Assembly (NCBI GenBank): GCA_026119855.1
Contig: JAOWBW010000271.1
Location: forward strand, 372,001 to 436,000
From: Campanula takesimana
Lineage: Eukaryota; Streptophyta; Magnoliopsida; Asterales; Campanulaceae
Reading direction: 5' to 3'
Length of the DNA: 64,000 nt
Shown here: one piece after another, positions 45,347 to 57,162 of the stretch
How the letters are laid out: every line of letters begins with the position of its first letter
Numbering within the stretch: the stretch's first letter is position 1
Notes under the pieces: model-generated
Databases searched by the model: none
The model's input: only the letters and a program-made list of their open reading frames with translations
Told to the model about the DNA's origin: nothing
Translations under genes and position numbers: made by a program

Positions 45347-46640
45347 TGTAGATACCCCGGGAAAACACAACTTGGCTAGAGCGGTGAATTATCTTAGGAT
45401 GTCTAACTTGTTTTTAGATTGTTTAGAGTCGCCACCTATGTTTTTAAAGGAACATAAGAAAAACCTAGAAATAGCCTAATTTATGTACAAAACCAGAGAT
45501 TCGGGAGAGGAGGGTTCGGGGGTTAGGTGACGGAGTGGGAAGTACTTAAACACCCACTCCGCCCCGCTTATGCGGGTCTTGCTACTATTGGTGTTCTAAT
45601 ATTTACATGTCCTTCAGTTAATTAAATAGAAATGTGCTAACAATTGTGATGAGAAGAAAAGGGGAAATAAAGGGGAAATAAAATAGAATTGTTTTATTTA
45701 TTTAATGATAAAGATTACATGTAACAAGTAATGTTAAAGAATTACATTAAGAGATGAAGAGAAATTAACATGGTGAATTAGAGTTAAGATTAAAATGTAG
45801 GGAGATAACCTTAACTAACTTCAATATGTGAAGTAGTCATGTTGGTCATGTCCCATTAATGGGGATTGCATACATCAAGAAGAAGAAAACAAAGGAAGAA
45901 AATGGAGTTGTACCTTGAGAAAGAGGACTTGGAACCTTGACTTGAAAGTGTTGTTGTTGTAATGAAATTGTTGTAGAACAATTTGTTGTATTAAAACTCT
46001 TGTTGGAGAATTTGTGTAGAGAATTGTGTATAGTGTAGGTGTAGTGAAAATGTGAGATTAAGGTCCAAAAAGTGTAAAAAGAGTCACTTTCTAAGGTAGA
46101 AGATGATGGTTTTTATAGGTAAAAAAGAGAGGGAAATGTTGGAGGGAAATTGGTCAATCCATGTGAGATGGAATTGACCAATAGAAAATAAGATAAATAA
46201 AATAATAAATGAAATAAATAAAAGAAAATCAAATAATAATAAAAAGAAATATTTTGTTTTTTAATGAAAAGGCTAGAATAAAGGATTGGGAGTTTTTGGA
46301 ACAAAGGGGGGATGAACTTGGATGTAAAAAGAGGTTATTTTGTGAATTAGGAAAAGGAGGGAAATAAGGTGCAATCCGTTACTGCCAAAGTGGGAAGCGC
46401 GCGAGTCCCGCTTTTGGGGCGAGACGCGCGCGCAGCCCGTTAACAGTTCCGGAAGCAACCGCGGCAGAAAAGGACATAATGACAGAATGACCCTAAAAGT
46501 TAACTCTGTTATGCAGTTTAGTCCAAAACTAACGGAATCAGTTAGGAACTTAACCGAAGTAACAAAAATCAACAAAAATAAGTTAAATAAAAATACTTTG
46601 TATGCAATCGGGGTGAGAGGTCCAAGGCGGGGTGTCTACA
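45347..46640 (-). repeat. LTR B of the dimer (internal)
   Basis: 1294 bp with the same ends as A and C, but with a 16-bp insertion near 45411 and many substitutions and indels between about 45600 and 46080. There is no target duplication on either side. TATA box on the minus strand at 46110-46117. Confidence 0.92.
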
Positions 46641-46863
46641 GAGCCCCTCGGCGACGTGGATTGCAAAGCAAAACGCGTCGACGAAAGTTAAACACCCGCC
46701 GAGGACATCGACAAAGAAAAAGAAAGAAAAGAAAGCAAAGACTCGATGAAAGCAGCAATTTGAAATTGCTAGAGATAGTGGTGCACTCCCTGTGTGAGCG
46801 CCTTTTGTTGGTAGAGGGGGTGGCTTGATCCGTTGGTAAACCTGCCGGCTGAATCCGTTAAGT

Positions 46864-47998
46864 GAGGCCGTTAGTGAACCCTTGAATGAGGCCGTTAGTG
46901 AACCTTCGAATGAGGCCGTTAGTGAACCTTTGAGGAGGCCGTTAGTGAACCTTTGAGGAGTCCGTTGGTGAACCTTTGAATGAGGCCGTTAGTGAACCTT
47001 TGAGGAGGCTGTTAGTGAACCTTTAAGGAGGCCGTTAGTGAACCTTGAGGCCGTTAGTGAACCCTTTGAGATGAGGCCGTTAGTGAACCTTTGAAGAGGC
47101 CGTTAGTGAACCTTTGAATGAGGCCGTTAGTGAACCTTTGAGGAGGCCGTTAGTGAACCTTGAGGCCGTTAGTGAACCCTTTAAGATGAGGCCGTTAGTG
47201 AACCTTTGAAGAGGCCGTTAGTGAACCTTTGAGGAGGCCGTTAGTGAACCTTTTGACGAATCCGTTAGTGAAATCCGTGGATGAGGCCGTTAGTGAACCT
47301 TTGAGGAGGCCGTTAGTGAACCTTTGAATGAGGCCGTTAGTGAACCTTTGAAGACGAATCCGTTAGTGAAATCCGTTGATGAGGCCGTTAGTGAACCTTC
47401 GAGGCCGTTAGTGAACCTTTGTTGACGAATCCGTTAGTGAAATCCGTTGATGAGGCCGTTAGTGAACCTTCCAGGCCGTTAGTGAACCTTTGTTGGCGAA
47501 TCCGTTAGTGAAATCCGTTGATGAGGCCATTAGTGAACCTTCGAGGCCGTTTTGTTGACGAATCCATTAGTGAAATCCGTTGATGAGGCCGTTAGTGAAC
47601 CTTCGAGGAGGCCGTTAGTGAACCTTTTGACGAATCCGTTAGTGAAATCCGTGGATGAGGCCGTTAGTGAACCTTTGAGGAGGCCGTTAGTGAACCTTTG
47701 AATGAGGCCGTTAGTGAACCTTTGAAGACGAATCCATTAGTGAAATCCGTTGATGAGGCCGTTAGTGAACCTTCGAGGCCGTTAGTGAACCTTTGTTGAC
47801 GAATCCGTTAGTGAAATCCGTTGATGAGGCCGTTAGTGAACCTTCCAGGCCGTTAGTGAACCTTTGTTGGCGAATCCGTTAGTGAAATCCGTTGATGAGG
47901 CCGTTAGTGAACCTTCGAGGCCGTTAGTGAACCTTTGTTGTCGAATCCGATAGTGAAATCCGTTGATGAGGCCGTTAGTGAGCCTTTGAATGAGTCCG
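46864..47998. repeat. Minisatellite array (second internal region)
   Basis: The same GAGGCCGTTAGTGAACCTT family as at 38794-39597 but longer, with different unit order and length variants, showing independent expansion in the two monomers. Confidence 0.93.
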
Positions 47999-50555
47999 TG
48001 GGGATGCGGGCATGGTTGACTGTGGACCATTTTCTGCTGGGGATGAAGTGCCTTGAGTAGCGGATGCTGTTGACTTCGTGGTGATACCTGTTACGTGTGT
48101 GCTTGGCAGGTATATGTGTTTGTGCAAGAAGATGCATGAAGAGAGAAATTGTGCTCGTGGTGCAATGTGATTTGAGAGCAGTTTTGCATGAGAGAGAGCT
48201 TTTGTAGGAATGGAGAAAGTGATTTTGTGTGCGGTGTGATTTGAGGAAAGCCTCGGATGCATTCATACCTTCACTTACCATTGCCGCTTGATTGGAGATG
48301 GATTGCCGAAGGATGTTGATACTTTTGATGAAGATGATGAACTGTCGTTGCCTTCGATGGAATGTTGTTGAGATGACATTCTGAATGATGGGTTGGTCGT
48401 GCCAAAGGCTGCCTACGTATCCTTTGAAGGGAATCAGACCAGCGTAGTTCAAGGGTGATGGAGAATGCTGGAGGAGAAGCTAGGAGCAAAGCAAAGTAAA
48501 GCACATACTTTTGCACATAGAAGGAGAAAAAGAAAAAGAAAAATCTTTTTTTTTTTTTTAGATTAGAAAGGAAAGAATATGCACACATGTGAGGAAAAGA
48601 TTTATTTTTTAGTTCGTGGGTGAACTATTTTAACCATTGTGTGCTTGTGAAGCCAACCCAAGATCAAGTCATGTTCAGTCGAAGTCCGGATTGCCTCGCT
48701 TGAATTCTGTTGTCGCCGGTGTGCCCAACGAAGATTGATGTCTATCCCCAAGAAATTTGTCGATTATGGGGCTTCAAAAGGCTTTTGATGCCGAGATGAG
48801 GGGTTGCTGATTGTAAAGCCCCTAGAATGCCTTTGATGCCAAATTTTGAGGGTGTTGCATAGCTCCAAGATAAATCACCTCTTGGCCCATTCGAGTAAAT
48901 CGCCTTTTGTTGTTATAGTGAGCCAGCCCCAAGAGGAGATCGTGGATGCCAAGCTTCGAGAAATTGCTAAGCCCCAAATGTCATGGACTTTTTGTTTGTG
49001 AGCTTCAAGACGGTGGAATGTAAAGCCCCAAATTATCTTGTGATTGGCTCGGCATTGAGAGCGGATGTACCATCGGGTAGAATTCTTGATAGAGATCCCC
49101 TTCTTGCTCTTACTGGGGAGATGAATGGCCTCATTGTGGTTGATACCCAAATGGCGGAGGGCTTATGTCAAAGGATGCAATAATGTCTTGCGGTGCCGTC
49201 GAGGTCGCGGAGGATAAGGTCTTGGTGTGATAAAGTCCCAAATGAGTATGCTTGCTTGACTCTTCTTGAGTTGAACTAATGACGGATCTTCGGATGCAAC
49301 TAGTGTTGTGGCCCAACTTTATCTGAGCTGCACCTTGTGCTTTTGATCTTGGAGAAGGGGGTGCTGAATTGCAGAAACATTGGGATTGGCCGTGGCATTT
49401 CCCGCTATAACCCTGTTTTGATTAGAGTTTAGCATATTGAATCTTTTTCCTTTTCTTTAAGACTTCCTTCAAAATCTCGCTGTGAGTTCTAACAAAAATC
49501 ATCAACTTCATTCATAACATCGGAGTCTTCAGTTAAAACCAAAAGGCCTTTGACTTGAAGTGTTGAGAGACCCTTGAATCTTAATTGTTCTCATGGAGCC
49601 ATAAGACTACTCCACATTGCACTTGCTCGAGTATTGTTGCCCAAAAGACTGTCGGTCGCGAAGCCCTAATATCGCCCTTTGCTTGAATTATTGTAATGCC
49701 GTAGCCCAAAAGATTGTAGATTGCGAAGCCCGTTGAGACCTTCGGTGCCGAATTAAGGAAGCTTCCAATGTTGCACATGACTTGGCTGGGGATACTGCTG
49801 GGGAGTTAATTGCTCTTTGCCGAGGGAGCCTTTAAGATTTGACCGTAGCCCTTAGAGTGCCATCATTGATTGCGAGAAAGGTCCATCCTTGATTGGGGGA
49901 ACGAGCACGGGCACACGCGACAAGAGGGCTTTTTGACATCCCTTTTGGGAGACTTTGGGGATAGTCTCACACATCTTTCTCGAACATAGCCTCTAGGGCG
50001 TATTGATTGTCAAGTGAAGCAAAAGAAGTCCTTGTCCTTAAGTCACATAGCCCCTAGGGCGTCACAATTTGTTGACCAAAGCAAGAGTGACTCATCCTCG
50101 TGCGAGGGAACAAACATGAGAGGACATGGCAAGAGCTACTCCATTTCTCGGGAGCCTTTCGGCGTACTTTAGAAGCACATACTTGAAGAAGCTTTGAAAA
50201 CTGAGACACATGTTGTTGCTATTTGTTGCCCAAGCCAATTGACTAGCTAGGGATTATTTGTGCAACCTCGTGCCCTTTTATGATGGGCTCGTTCTCGGAT
50301 GGGTCTTGGCTACCACGGGCCTTCTTTTCATGAACCCAAAAATGCACACTGCTGGAGAATGATGCCAATAACCCAAAACAACCTTTGATGGTGCCATATC
50401 TTATCGAGCCTTTTGCAATCCCAAAGTTGACTCGGTGGGGAATTGACTTGCTGCGGAGATCCAATGTAGAGCTCGTGCAGTTGTCTTCTTTAGAGGCCGG
50501 AGATCTCCATTTCTCTTTCCCTTCTCTCTCTCACTCTTTCATTTTTTTTTTATGA

Positions 50556-50607
50556 CGCACCCTGTTTTTTGCCTAGACCGCCCTTTCGGGTTTTCAATCT
50601 AGCGGGC
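50556..50607 (+). repeat. Conserved hairpin motif (copy 2)
   Basis: Almost identical to 42164-42215, with GCCTAGACCGCCCTTTCGGG and closing arm TCTAGCGGGC, downstream of a poly-T tract. Confidence 0.75.
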
Positions 50608-51238
50608 ATTTCTTTTGCGTCTTCATTTTGACTCGATTAATGAGGAAGTGTGCATTGACTCTAGCTGAGGAGATAAGACATGTGCTTTTGCGGTGAAGAC
50701 CTTTTGTCACTAAAGGTGAGTGACATTGACTTGATTAGGGAAGTGTCCCTAGTATTGACTTCATGTAGTTGACCATTTTTTGAATGACTCATGAAGGCAA
50801 GTAAGTCATTAAGAGAGAAGAGAAGGAAAGCCCCAATTTGATTGCAAGAAATTGGGAGTATGCGGAAAGAATAGAAGTCCCTAGACTCGACAAGGAACGC
50901 GAAATGATTCCAAATCTAAGAAATTTGTTCAATCTTTGGTGATTAATTCATTGGCAAATGAATCGTACAAAGATGTCTTGACAAGTTCGAGATGAAGGCC
51001 GATCACCATAACGTGCTAGGGCTAAACATATCTTCTTTCTCGCATGAGACCGGACCCGCTGGTTGCCTACGTTCCTCCAGTGTAGAGGCTCAGGTCACCG
51101 TAGTTCTTGTGGATTCTCCATTCTTCGTGATGGAATTGTTGCTTCGTAGCTTCGTCCTTTGTTGGTGGATGATGATGTTGATCTTCTTTGATTGAGGGGG
51201 ATTTTTGTTTTTTTTTTTTTTTTTTGTGCTCTAACTTT

Positions 51239-51275
51239 TGCCTAGGTTGATTTGATGATTTCAACCTAGCGAGCT
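51239..51275 (+). repeat. Related hairpin followed by poly-T
   Basis: TTGCCTAGGTTGA and TCAACCTAGCGAGC pair over nine perfect bases (CTAGGTTGA/TCAACCTAG), followed directly by about 18 T. The frame (TTTTGCCTAG...CTAGCG.GC) is the same as in the other hairpins but the stem sequence differs. Confidence 0.7.
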
Positions 51276-51581
51276 TTTTTTTTTTTTTTTTTAATCCCCC
51301 TTTGAAAACTTTGCTTGACTTCTTCATGATTGTTGCTCCACCTTGTTTGTCTTGGCTTCGTCGTTGATGTTGGCGTCGATGTTTAGCCCCTAGGCGTTCA
51401 AGTGATGGCCTTGTTCTAAAACTTCTTTTCATCATTTTGCCAAGAATTAGATTGAACAACTTGGAAGAGTGTATAAGGACATGAACGACTTTTATTTGAT
51501 AAGAAGACTCGACACTTAACATGGGACGAGAGAAAACATTAATGCACACAAAAGAGGAATTTTGACTCTTTTTTTTTTTTT

Positions 51582-52577
51582 TTAATTCCTATTACTAGGT
51601 AGAGAAAGAGAAACGGAGATTGTTGTTGTAGTCCCCATTGTCGTTGTAGTCTCCTTGTGGCTACATTCTTCCATGTCATTGTTTGGGAACCCTTTGTCGT
51701 TGAAGCTTGTGTCATAGGAGGACTCGGCCACTTCTCGGAGCAAATAGTCAATTCTAACCCGCGCATCATACATGCTTGAAAAATCGGAGTGAAAAGCCCC
51801 ACTAAGATGAGTGCGGTAGTCCATTTTCAAACACTTCAAGAAGATGTCCATTTGTTCCTTCTTGGAAGGCCTATCAACCATCTCGGTTAGCTTGTCATTC
51901 CAACGGCAATAGAAGTCCCCAAATGATTCATTACCCATTTGCACGGTGCTCTCCAATTCCTTCTTGGTGGGGCGGAATATGGAGTTGCCTTGATATTGTG
52001 ACTTGAAGGCAAGCATAGCGGCATCCCAATTGAGGCGGGTGGAAACTGGAAGACCCATATACCAATCTTTTGTGACCCCCTCGAGAGTAAGCGGGAAGCA
52101 TTGTGCCATTATTTGAGGAGGCACTTTCTTTGGTAGCATGGCCCAAATGTAGGAGTCGACATGAGCGTTGGGGCAAGAGTTGCCGTTGAACTTGCCAATA
52201 TCGGGCATCTTGAACTTTTCAGGAAGAGCCTACATTGTGTTCATGAGGAGAGAAGCTTGATGAAGATCGGTGTTTGGGCCCTTGTGCAAATTTAGCCCTC
52301 TAAGCCTTTGGTCAATGTAGGACATGAGAGTGTTGACCAAACCGGTATCAATGCTTTGGACCTTTCTTTCACCTGTGAGCCCTTTCAATCGGTTCTTGAG
52401 TTTAGCAACTTCTTTCTTGTGGGCCATTTTCACATGCTCGTAACGGGCTCGCCATAATTCATCCTTGCGGCGGTCATTCTCGGCTAGTGTATCAACTTTC
52501 CCTTTCAATGCTTCCACCATGCGGAATAACCTTTCGTTGGACACGGGAATGCCGTTGTCGTTGCCGTTTGAAGCCAT
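51582..52577 (-). pseudogene. gag: Gag of the second monomer, with nonsense codon
   Basis: Homologous to 43120-44121 throughout: same ATG context, coiled-coil N-terminus and capsid core. A TAG at 52230-52232 replaces a Glu codon of the first monomer, cutting the protein after about 115 residues, and the acidic C-terminus is altered by a frame change near 51660. The remaining capsid part is still open (52208 to 51582). Only the first monomer can therefore make full-length gag. Confidence 0.88.
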
Positions 52578-53819
52578 TGGACCTATTGAGAGAACACGGT
52601 CGATCTTAGGATGGCCCCACAAACACCTTTTGAGTGAAATGATTTCACCCATAAATAAGAAAAGACTCAACCACATAAAGAAAATGACTCTTTTTTGTTT
52701 TGTTTTTTTTTTTTTTTACAAAAGTCGGAAGGATGGAGTCCTTTTTGGGGTTTCTAGAAAAAATAGTGGAATCGTCACACTAGTATATAGACCTTCTCGC
52801 GGTCCCATATACTCATCGGATTCCACCACGCTTGTGAGACCTACATGTGTCGGGATTAAACTAAATTAATGTAATAAATCATACATGCGGGGACGGATTT
52901 TTATTTTCGTCCAAAATAACCACTTTTGGGGACGGAGTCTTATTTCGCCCATTGCAACAAGTTGGCATGTATGATTTGAAGACATTAGTTTAGGGAAATC
53001 TCGGTACATGAAAACCGACTTGAGTCACGGAGTGTTAGACCCTAAACTAGAATTGTGTGGTTTGTGCTCGGCTTGAATATGAGGCTTAAAGGTCACCCCC
53101 GGCATGTAGTCGTGAACTACGCCACGGGCTGAGGTTTACCGCTTCGGAAGAGTCAAGGTCGGGTGGAGCTTGAAACTTCGTAGGACGGGCCTCGACGGGT
53201 TTGGGGTTGGACTTGTGCAACTCGATTGTGAGCAATTGATAGGAATATGTGCATGTAGTGTGAGGTCTAACATGTGACAAAACATTTTTTTTTTCAAAAG
53301 AAATAAAAAAAAAAAAAAAAACAAACAAACAAATAAGCACATAATTACAACTTTCGAATCACCCGTGTGACCGATAAAACAAACAGAAAATAAAAGAAGT
53401 TTTGTGCAGGCCCGGTGCCCACACATTGTCATTCTGCTCTGTTCTGTTTTCTGTGCACTGTTCTGTTCTAGGAATGCGCCCAGAAGCGCGCGCATTGGGT
53501 GGCCTATGCGGAAGGCGCGCGCGGTAGACAAAGAGGGGCAGAGGCGCCCGATTCTGGGCAGTACCTGCGAATCAGTGGGTTCAAGGGATTGCCTTGACCC
53601 TAAATAAAAAATTCTCTCCCCTGCAGTAATTTTTAGCACAGAAACATGGAATTGAAGGACAAGAAAGGAGGTGGGCGATTCTGGTAATTGGGGTCGGACG
53701 CGCGCGCTTTAGGCCAAGAAGGCCAGAGGCGCGCGCTTCCCACCCTTTTTACCAGAATGCCCAGAAAACAGTAATAAGAACACCAAAAGTTAATAACGCA
53801 AGTTTAACCCTCTAAATCG
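52578..53819 (-). other. Leader of the second monomer
   Basis: Counterpart of 44122-45327, with the same GCGCGC blocks (53485-53525, 53698-53740) and longer A/T tracts (52690-52720, 53285-53330). No gene. Confidence 0.65.
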
Positions 53820-53837
53820 TCCCCAGCAGAGTCGCCA
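53820..53837 (-). other. Primer binding site beside LTR C (5' terminal)
   Basis: Minus strand TGGCGACTCTGCTGGGGA one base from LTR C, with one change from the copy at 45328-45345. This would be the working primer site of the dimer. Confidence 0.8.
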
Positions 53838-53838
53838 C

Positions 53839-55084
53839 TGTAGATACCCCGGGAAACCACAACTTGGCTAGAGCGGTGAATTATCCTAGGATGTCTAACT
53901 TGTTTTAGAGTCGCCACCTATGTTTTTAAAGGAACATAAGAAAAACCTAGAAATAGCCTAATTTATGTACAAAACCAGAGATTCGAGAGAGAAGGGTTCG
54001 GGGGTTAGGTGACAGAGTGGGAAGTACTTAAACACCCACTCCGCCCCGCTTATGCGAGTCTTGCTACTATTGGTGTTCTAATGCTAAATGTCCTTCAATT
54101 TATTAACAGTGCTAACAATTATAATGTAAAGAAAAAGGGGAAGAAAGGAGAATTGTTTTATTTATAAATTTATGCTAAACAATTACATTAAGAAATGTAG
54201 AGGGAATTAAAGTAGAGATTAAAATGTAGGGAGATAACCTTAACCAACTTTAATGTAGTAAAGTGGTCATTTGGTCATGTCCCAATTGATGGGGATTGCA
54301 TACTAGTAAGATTAGAATAAAAGAGAAGAAGAATAAAAGTACCTTTAGAAAAGAGGACCTTAGACTTTGACTTGAAGATGGTGTTGTTTGTAGAGAAATG
54401 ATTGTGCAACACTTTGTGTAGTGTTTGTTTGTAGGGAAAATGTGTTGAAAGAACTTGTGTATCGTTCTTGTAGGGAAGATGACGTTGGGTCCTTAAGAAT
54501 GTAAAAATAGTCCCTTTCTAAGGTAGAAGATGATGGTTTTTATAGGTAAAAAAAGAGAGGGAAAGGTTGGAGGGAAATTGGTCAATCCATGTGAGATGGA
54601 ATTGACCAATAGAAAATAAGATAAATAAAATAATAAATTAAAGAAATAAAAGAAAATCAAATAAAATAAAAATGAATTATTTTGTTTTAAAGAGATGGCT
54701 AGAATAATGGGATTGGAGGTTATAAAACTAGGGGGGATGAATGTGGATGAGAAAAGAGGTCTTTTGTGAACAAGAAAGAGATGTTGCAAATAAGAAAAGG
54801 GAGGGAAATAAGGTGCAATCCGTTACTGCCAAAATGGGAAGCGCGCGAGTCCCGCTTTTGGGGCGAGACGCGCGCGCAGCCCGTTAACAGTTCCAGAAGC
54901 GCCCGCGGCAGAAAAGGACAGAATGACAGAATGACCCTAAAAGTTAACTCTGTTATGCAGTTTAGTCCAAAGCTAACGGAATCAGTTAGGAACTTAACCG
55001 AAGTAACAGAAATCAATAAAAATAAGTTAAATAAAAATACTTTGTATGCAATCGGGGTGAGAGGTCCAAGGCGGGGTGTCTACA
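53839..55084 (-). repeat. LTR C of the dimer (5' terminal)
   Basis: 1246 bp, almost identical to LTR A apart from about 12 substitutions and an 8-bp duplication (AGAATGAC near 54922). It ends at TCTACA beside CTTTC. Minus-strand TATA box at 54537-54544. Confidence 0.93.
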
Positions 55085-55089
55085 CTTTC

Positions 55090-57098
55090 CGACTCGCAGT
55101 TGTCGATTCGGCCTGTGATGACCAAAGGCTGCTCTCTCATGGCCCTGTTTCCGGCCAGCTCGTTAGGGGAGAAACTAATCACCTCCTCCCCTTTGTGAAT
55201 CCAAGGGGGGATATGGTAAACTTTGCTTAGCTCATAGATCTGCTCTTTTAACTTGGTGTTGGAAGGGATTTCCTCCCTGATTACACCAATCAGTTTTGCC
55301 CGAGGTGGCCTGTCTTCGCGGTCATCCATTTTCTCATCCTCTCTCGGACGTTTGTTGTCTTTGTTTGCTAGGTATTCATTTATTTTCCCCTGATCGGCCC
55401 ACCTCTGTAGTATTTTCTTTAGGGCAAAGCAGCTATCCGTCTCGTGCCCGTTATCTCGGTGGTAGGCACAGTACTTGCTGGTGTCTCGTGGGAACTTCAG
55501 GTTATCTTTAAGGGGTTTTGTATTTGGGAGATTCACCAGGTTCATGATCTCGAAAATCGGCTTGGTAAGGGGGTAAAGACCTCAGTCAGTCTCGTTCTGT
55601 TCTTACCTCGGTTTCCACTTCCACTGGTACCTTGGACCGAGCTAGGAGTGAGTGGCCTACGTTCCCCTTCTCGGTCTCGATCTCTGTATCCGGACATCAG
55701 TTTCTTTTTTTCCTCAGCTGTGGCTGTCGCGTAGGCCATCTGGTACAGCTCAGACTTTGTACGAGGTTCTCTTACCGACAACTCATAGGTGAGCTCGTCT
55801 GATCTCTGCCCATTATAGAAGCACATTATGATTTCCCTATCTGTAAGTCTCTCTTCTATTGAGTCAGCCAAGTCTCTGAACCTATTGTAAAAGTCCATAG
55901 TCGACTCGTTCTTTCCCTGAACTATGTTTGCCAGATCCGACAATCTTTTCTTTCTAGCCCTGGCAGTGGCGAAATACTCTAGAAAACTTGACTTCAATTT
56001 GGAAAAAGAGTTGATGCTTCTTCTCGCTAAGTCCATAAACCAAGACCTGGCTGCTCCAACTAACGTACTAGCAAAGGCCTTGCAAAGTACGTCGTCTTTG
56101 TTGGAAACCAAGGCCATCATTCCTTCGAAAGACTGGAGGTGGTCCATGGCATCTGAACTGCCGGAATACTTGTCCAGGTGGGGAAGCTTCAACTGGGGAT
56201 TGGGTGGAGAATCCTTTATCCACTGAGAAAACGGACGCATAGCATCGTAGTCGGTTTTCGGCTTCCTCTGCCCCTGGTTCATCTCTATATTGTCCATCCT
56301 CTCCTGCAGATCCAATATGATCTGCTCACTAAACCCTGAGCTGCGATGGGAGCTTCTCGGCCTGTCTCTTTCTCTGTCTCGGCCCCTTCCAATAACATGA
56401 CTTGTGTCTGGATCATCACGAGGTCGTCTTGGAGGAGTATGATGAGGTGGCTCCTGTCTGGGCGGGACTTGATCTTGATTTTTCCATCGCCGCCTTTCTC
56501 CCAAAAATCTCACATCTGGAGATTCTGCCTCCTCCTCTATCCTACGGTTTATTTGATCTCTCAGATCTCTTCCATCGGGATTAATTGGGCCAAGTCGACC
56601 TTCTAGACGGGCTTGGTGGAGCAGCTTGATTTCCTGGGGGGCGTCACGCGGTTCCTGATGACGTCTGTCCTCAGTGCGTGTGTTCCCCCTTCGGTCACTT
56701 CTTTCTCCGCCTCCCAAAGCTCCTCTCGTGCCAGAGGGCTGGGCGAAGGGTACCAAGGAGTGGTCAGGATCAAATTCTAGAAGAGCTCTCTGAGCATCAG
56801 CTAGTTACTGAAGGGTTTAGAGATTTTGATGTAACAATGCTCTTCGGTCAATTGGTGCTGGCCTAGAAGGGCCAGCCTCGATTAGCTGAGGTCGTGAAGT
56901 CGTCCGCCTCCGTCGTCCATACTGGTGAGCAATTTCAGGCGCCGGTCCTCTGGAACGGGTGTACATCCCGCCTCCCTGAGGTGGAGGAGGGAGGCCTTGA
57001 TTCAGAACATTGTCATTTGCCACGTTAGGAGGTGGCGGATTGAGATTAGCGTCTGGTGTAACGCTAGCTTCCCGACCGTCGACGTGAGTTCTAGACAT
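55090..57098 (-). pseudogene. gag: Tat-type Gypsy gag with N-terminal protease part
   Basis: Starts at an ATG at 57098 and reads a Pro-rich, basic N-terminus, then the capsid core (LPHLDKYSGSSDAMDHLQSF, then ARSWFMDLARRSI and DFYNRFRDLADSI), then the Tat-type CCHC knuckle KYCAYHRDNGHETDSC and a linker into the protease. Breaks: two in-frame TAA codons at 56817-56819 and 56805-56807, both where Gln codons would fit, and a frame change at a G5 run on the plus strand (about 55569-55573). The last codons before 55090 continue in frame into 37325 when the dimer is left out. The gene encodes the structural proteins; this copy is dead as assembled. Confidence 0.9.
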
Positions 57099-57140
57099 GG
57101 GGAAGTTTGTGGTTTTCCGAACAGAGATTCTCCAACGACG

Positions 57141-57159
57141 ATTCCCGGCAATGGAACCA
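57141..57159 (-). other. Primer binding site of the Tat-type element
   Basis: Minus strand TGGTTCCATTGCCGGGAAT three bases after the 5' LTR. It resembles the TGGCGCCGTTGCCGGGGA class of primer sites but with several differences; the tRNA is uncertain. Confidence 0.6.
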
Positions 57160-57162
57160 AAC

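Larger units (their letters stand above)
47999..51581. other. Noncoding internal region of the second monomer
   Basis: Diverged copy of 39598-43119. It contains the hairpin at 50556-50607 and an added stretch near 51225-51370 with another hairpin and poly-T tracts. No gene. Confidence 0.7.
37331..55084 (-). mobile_element. Tandem dimer of a gag-only Gypsy-type element (LTR-int-LTR-int-LTR)
   Basis: Three LTRs (A 37331-38568, B 45347-46640, C 53839-55084) enclose two internal regions (38569-45346, 46641-53838), all minus-oriented. Each internal region has its own primer site, a gag frame and a tandem-repeat array beside its downstream LTR; neither has pol. Only the outer ends carry a target duplication. 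LTRs A and C differ at about 12 positions and one 8-bp indel. LTR B is clearly different from both, with several indels in its middle, and the two internal regions differ by around 5% where sampled. The monomer resembles TR-GAG/LARD-type non-autonomous elements. Confidence 0.92.

Noticed and set aside
37331..55084. Two independent adjacent insertions of the gag-only element
   Set aside because: Only one target duplication exists, LTR B is shared by both halves, and A matches C rather than B.
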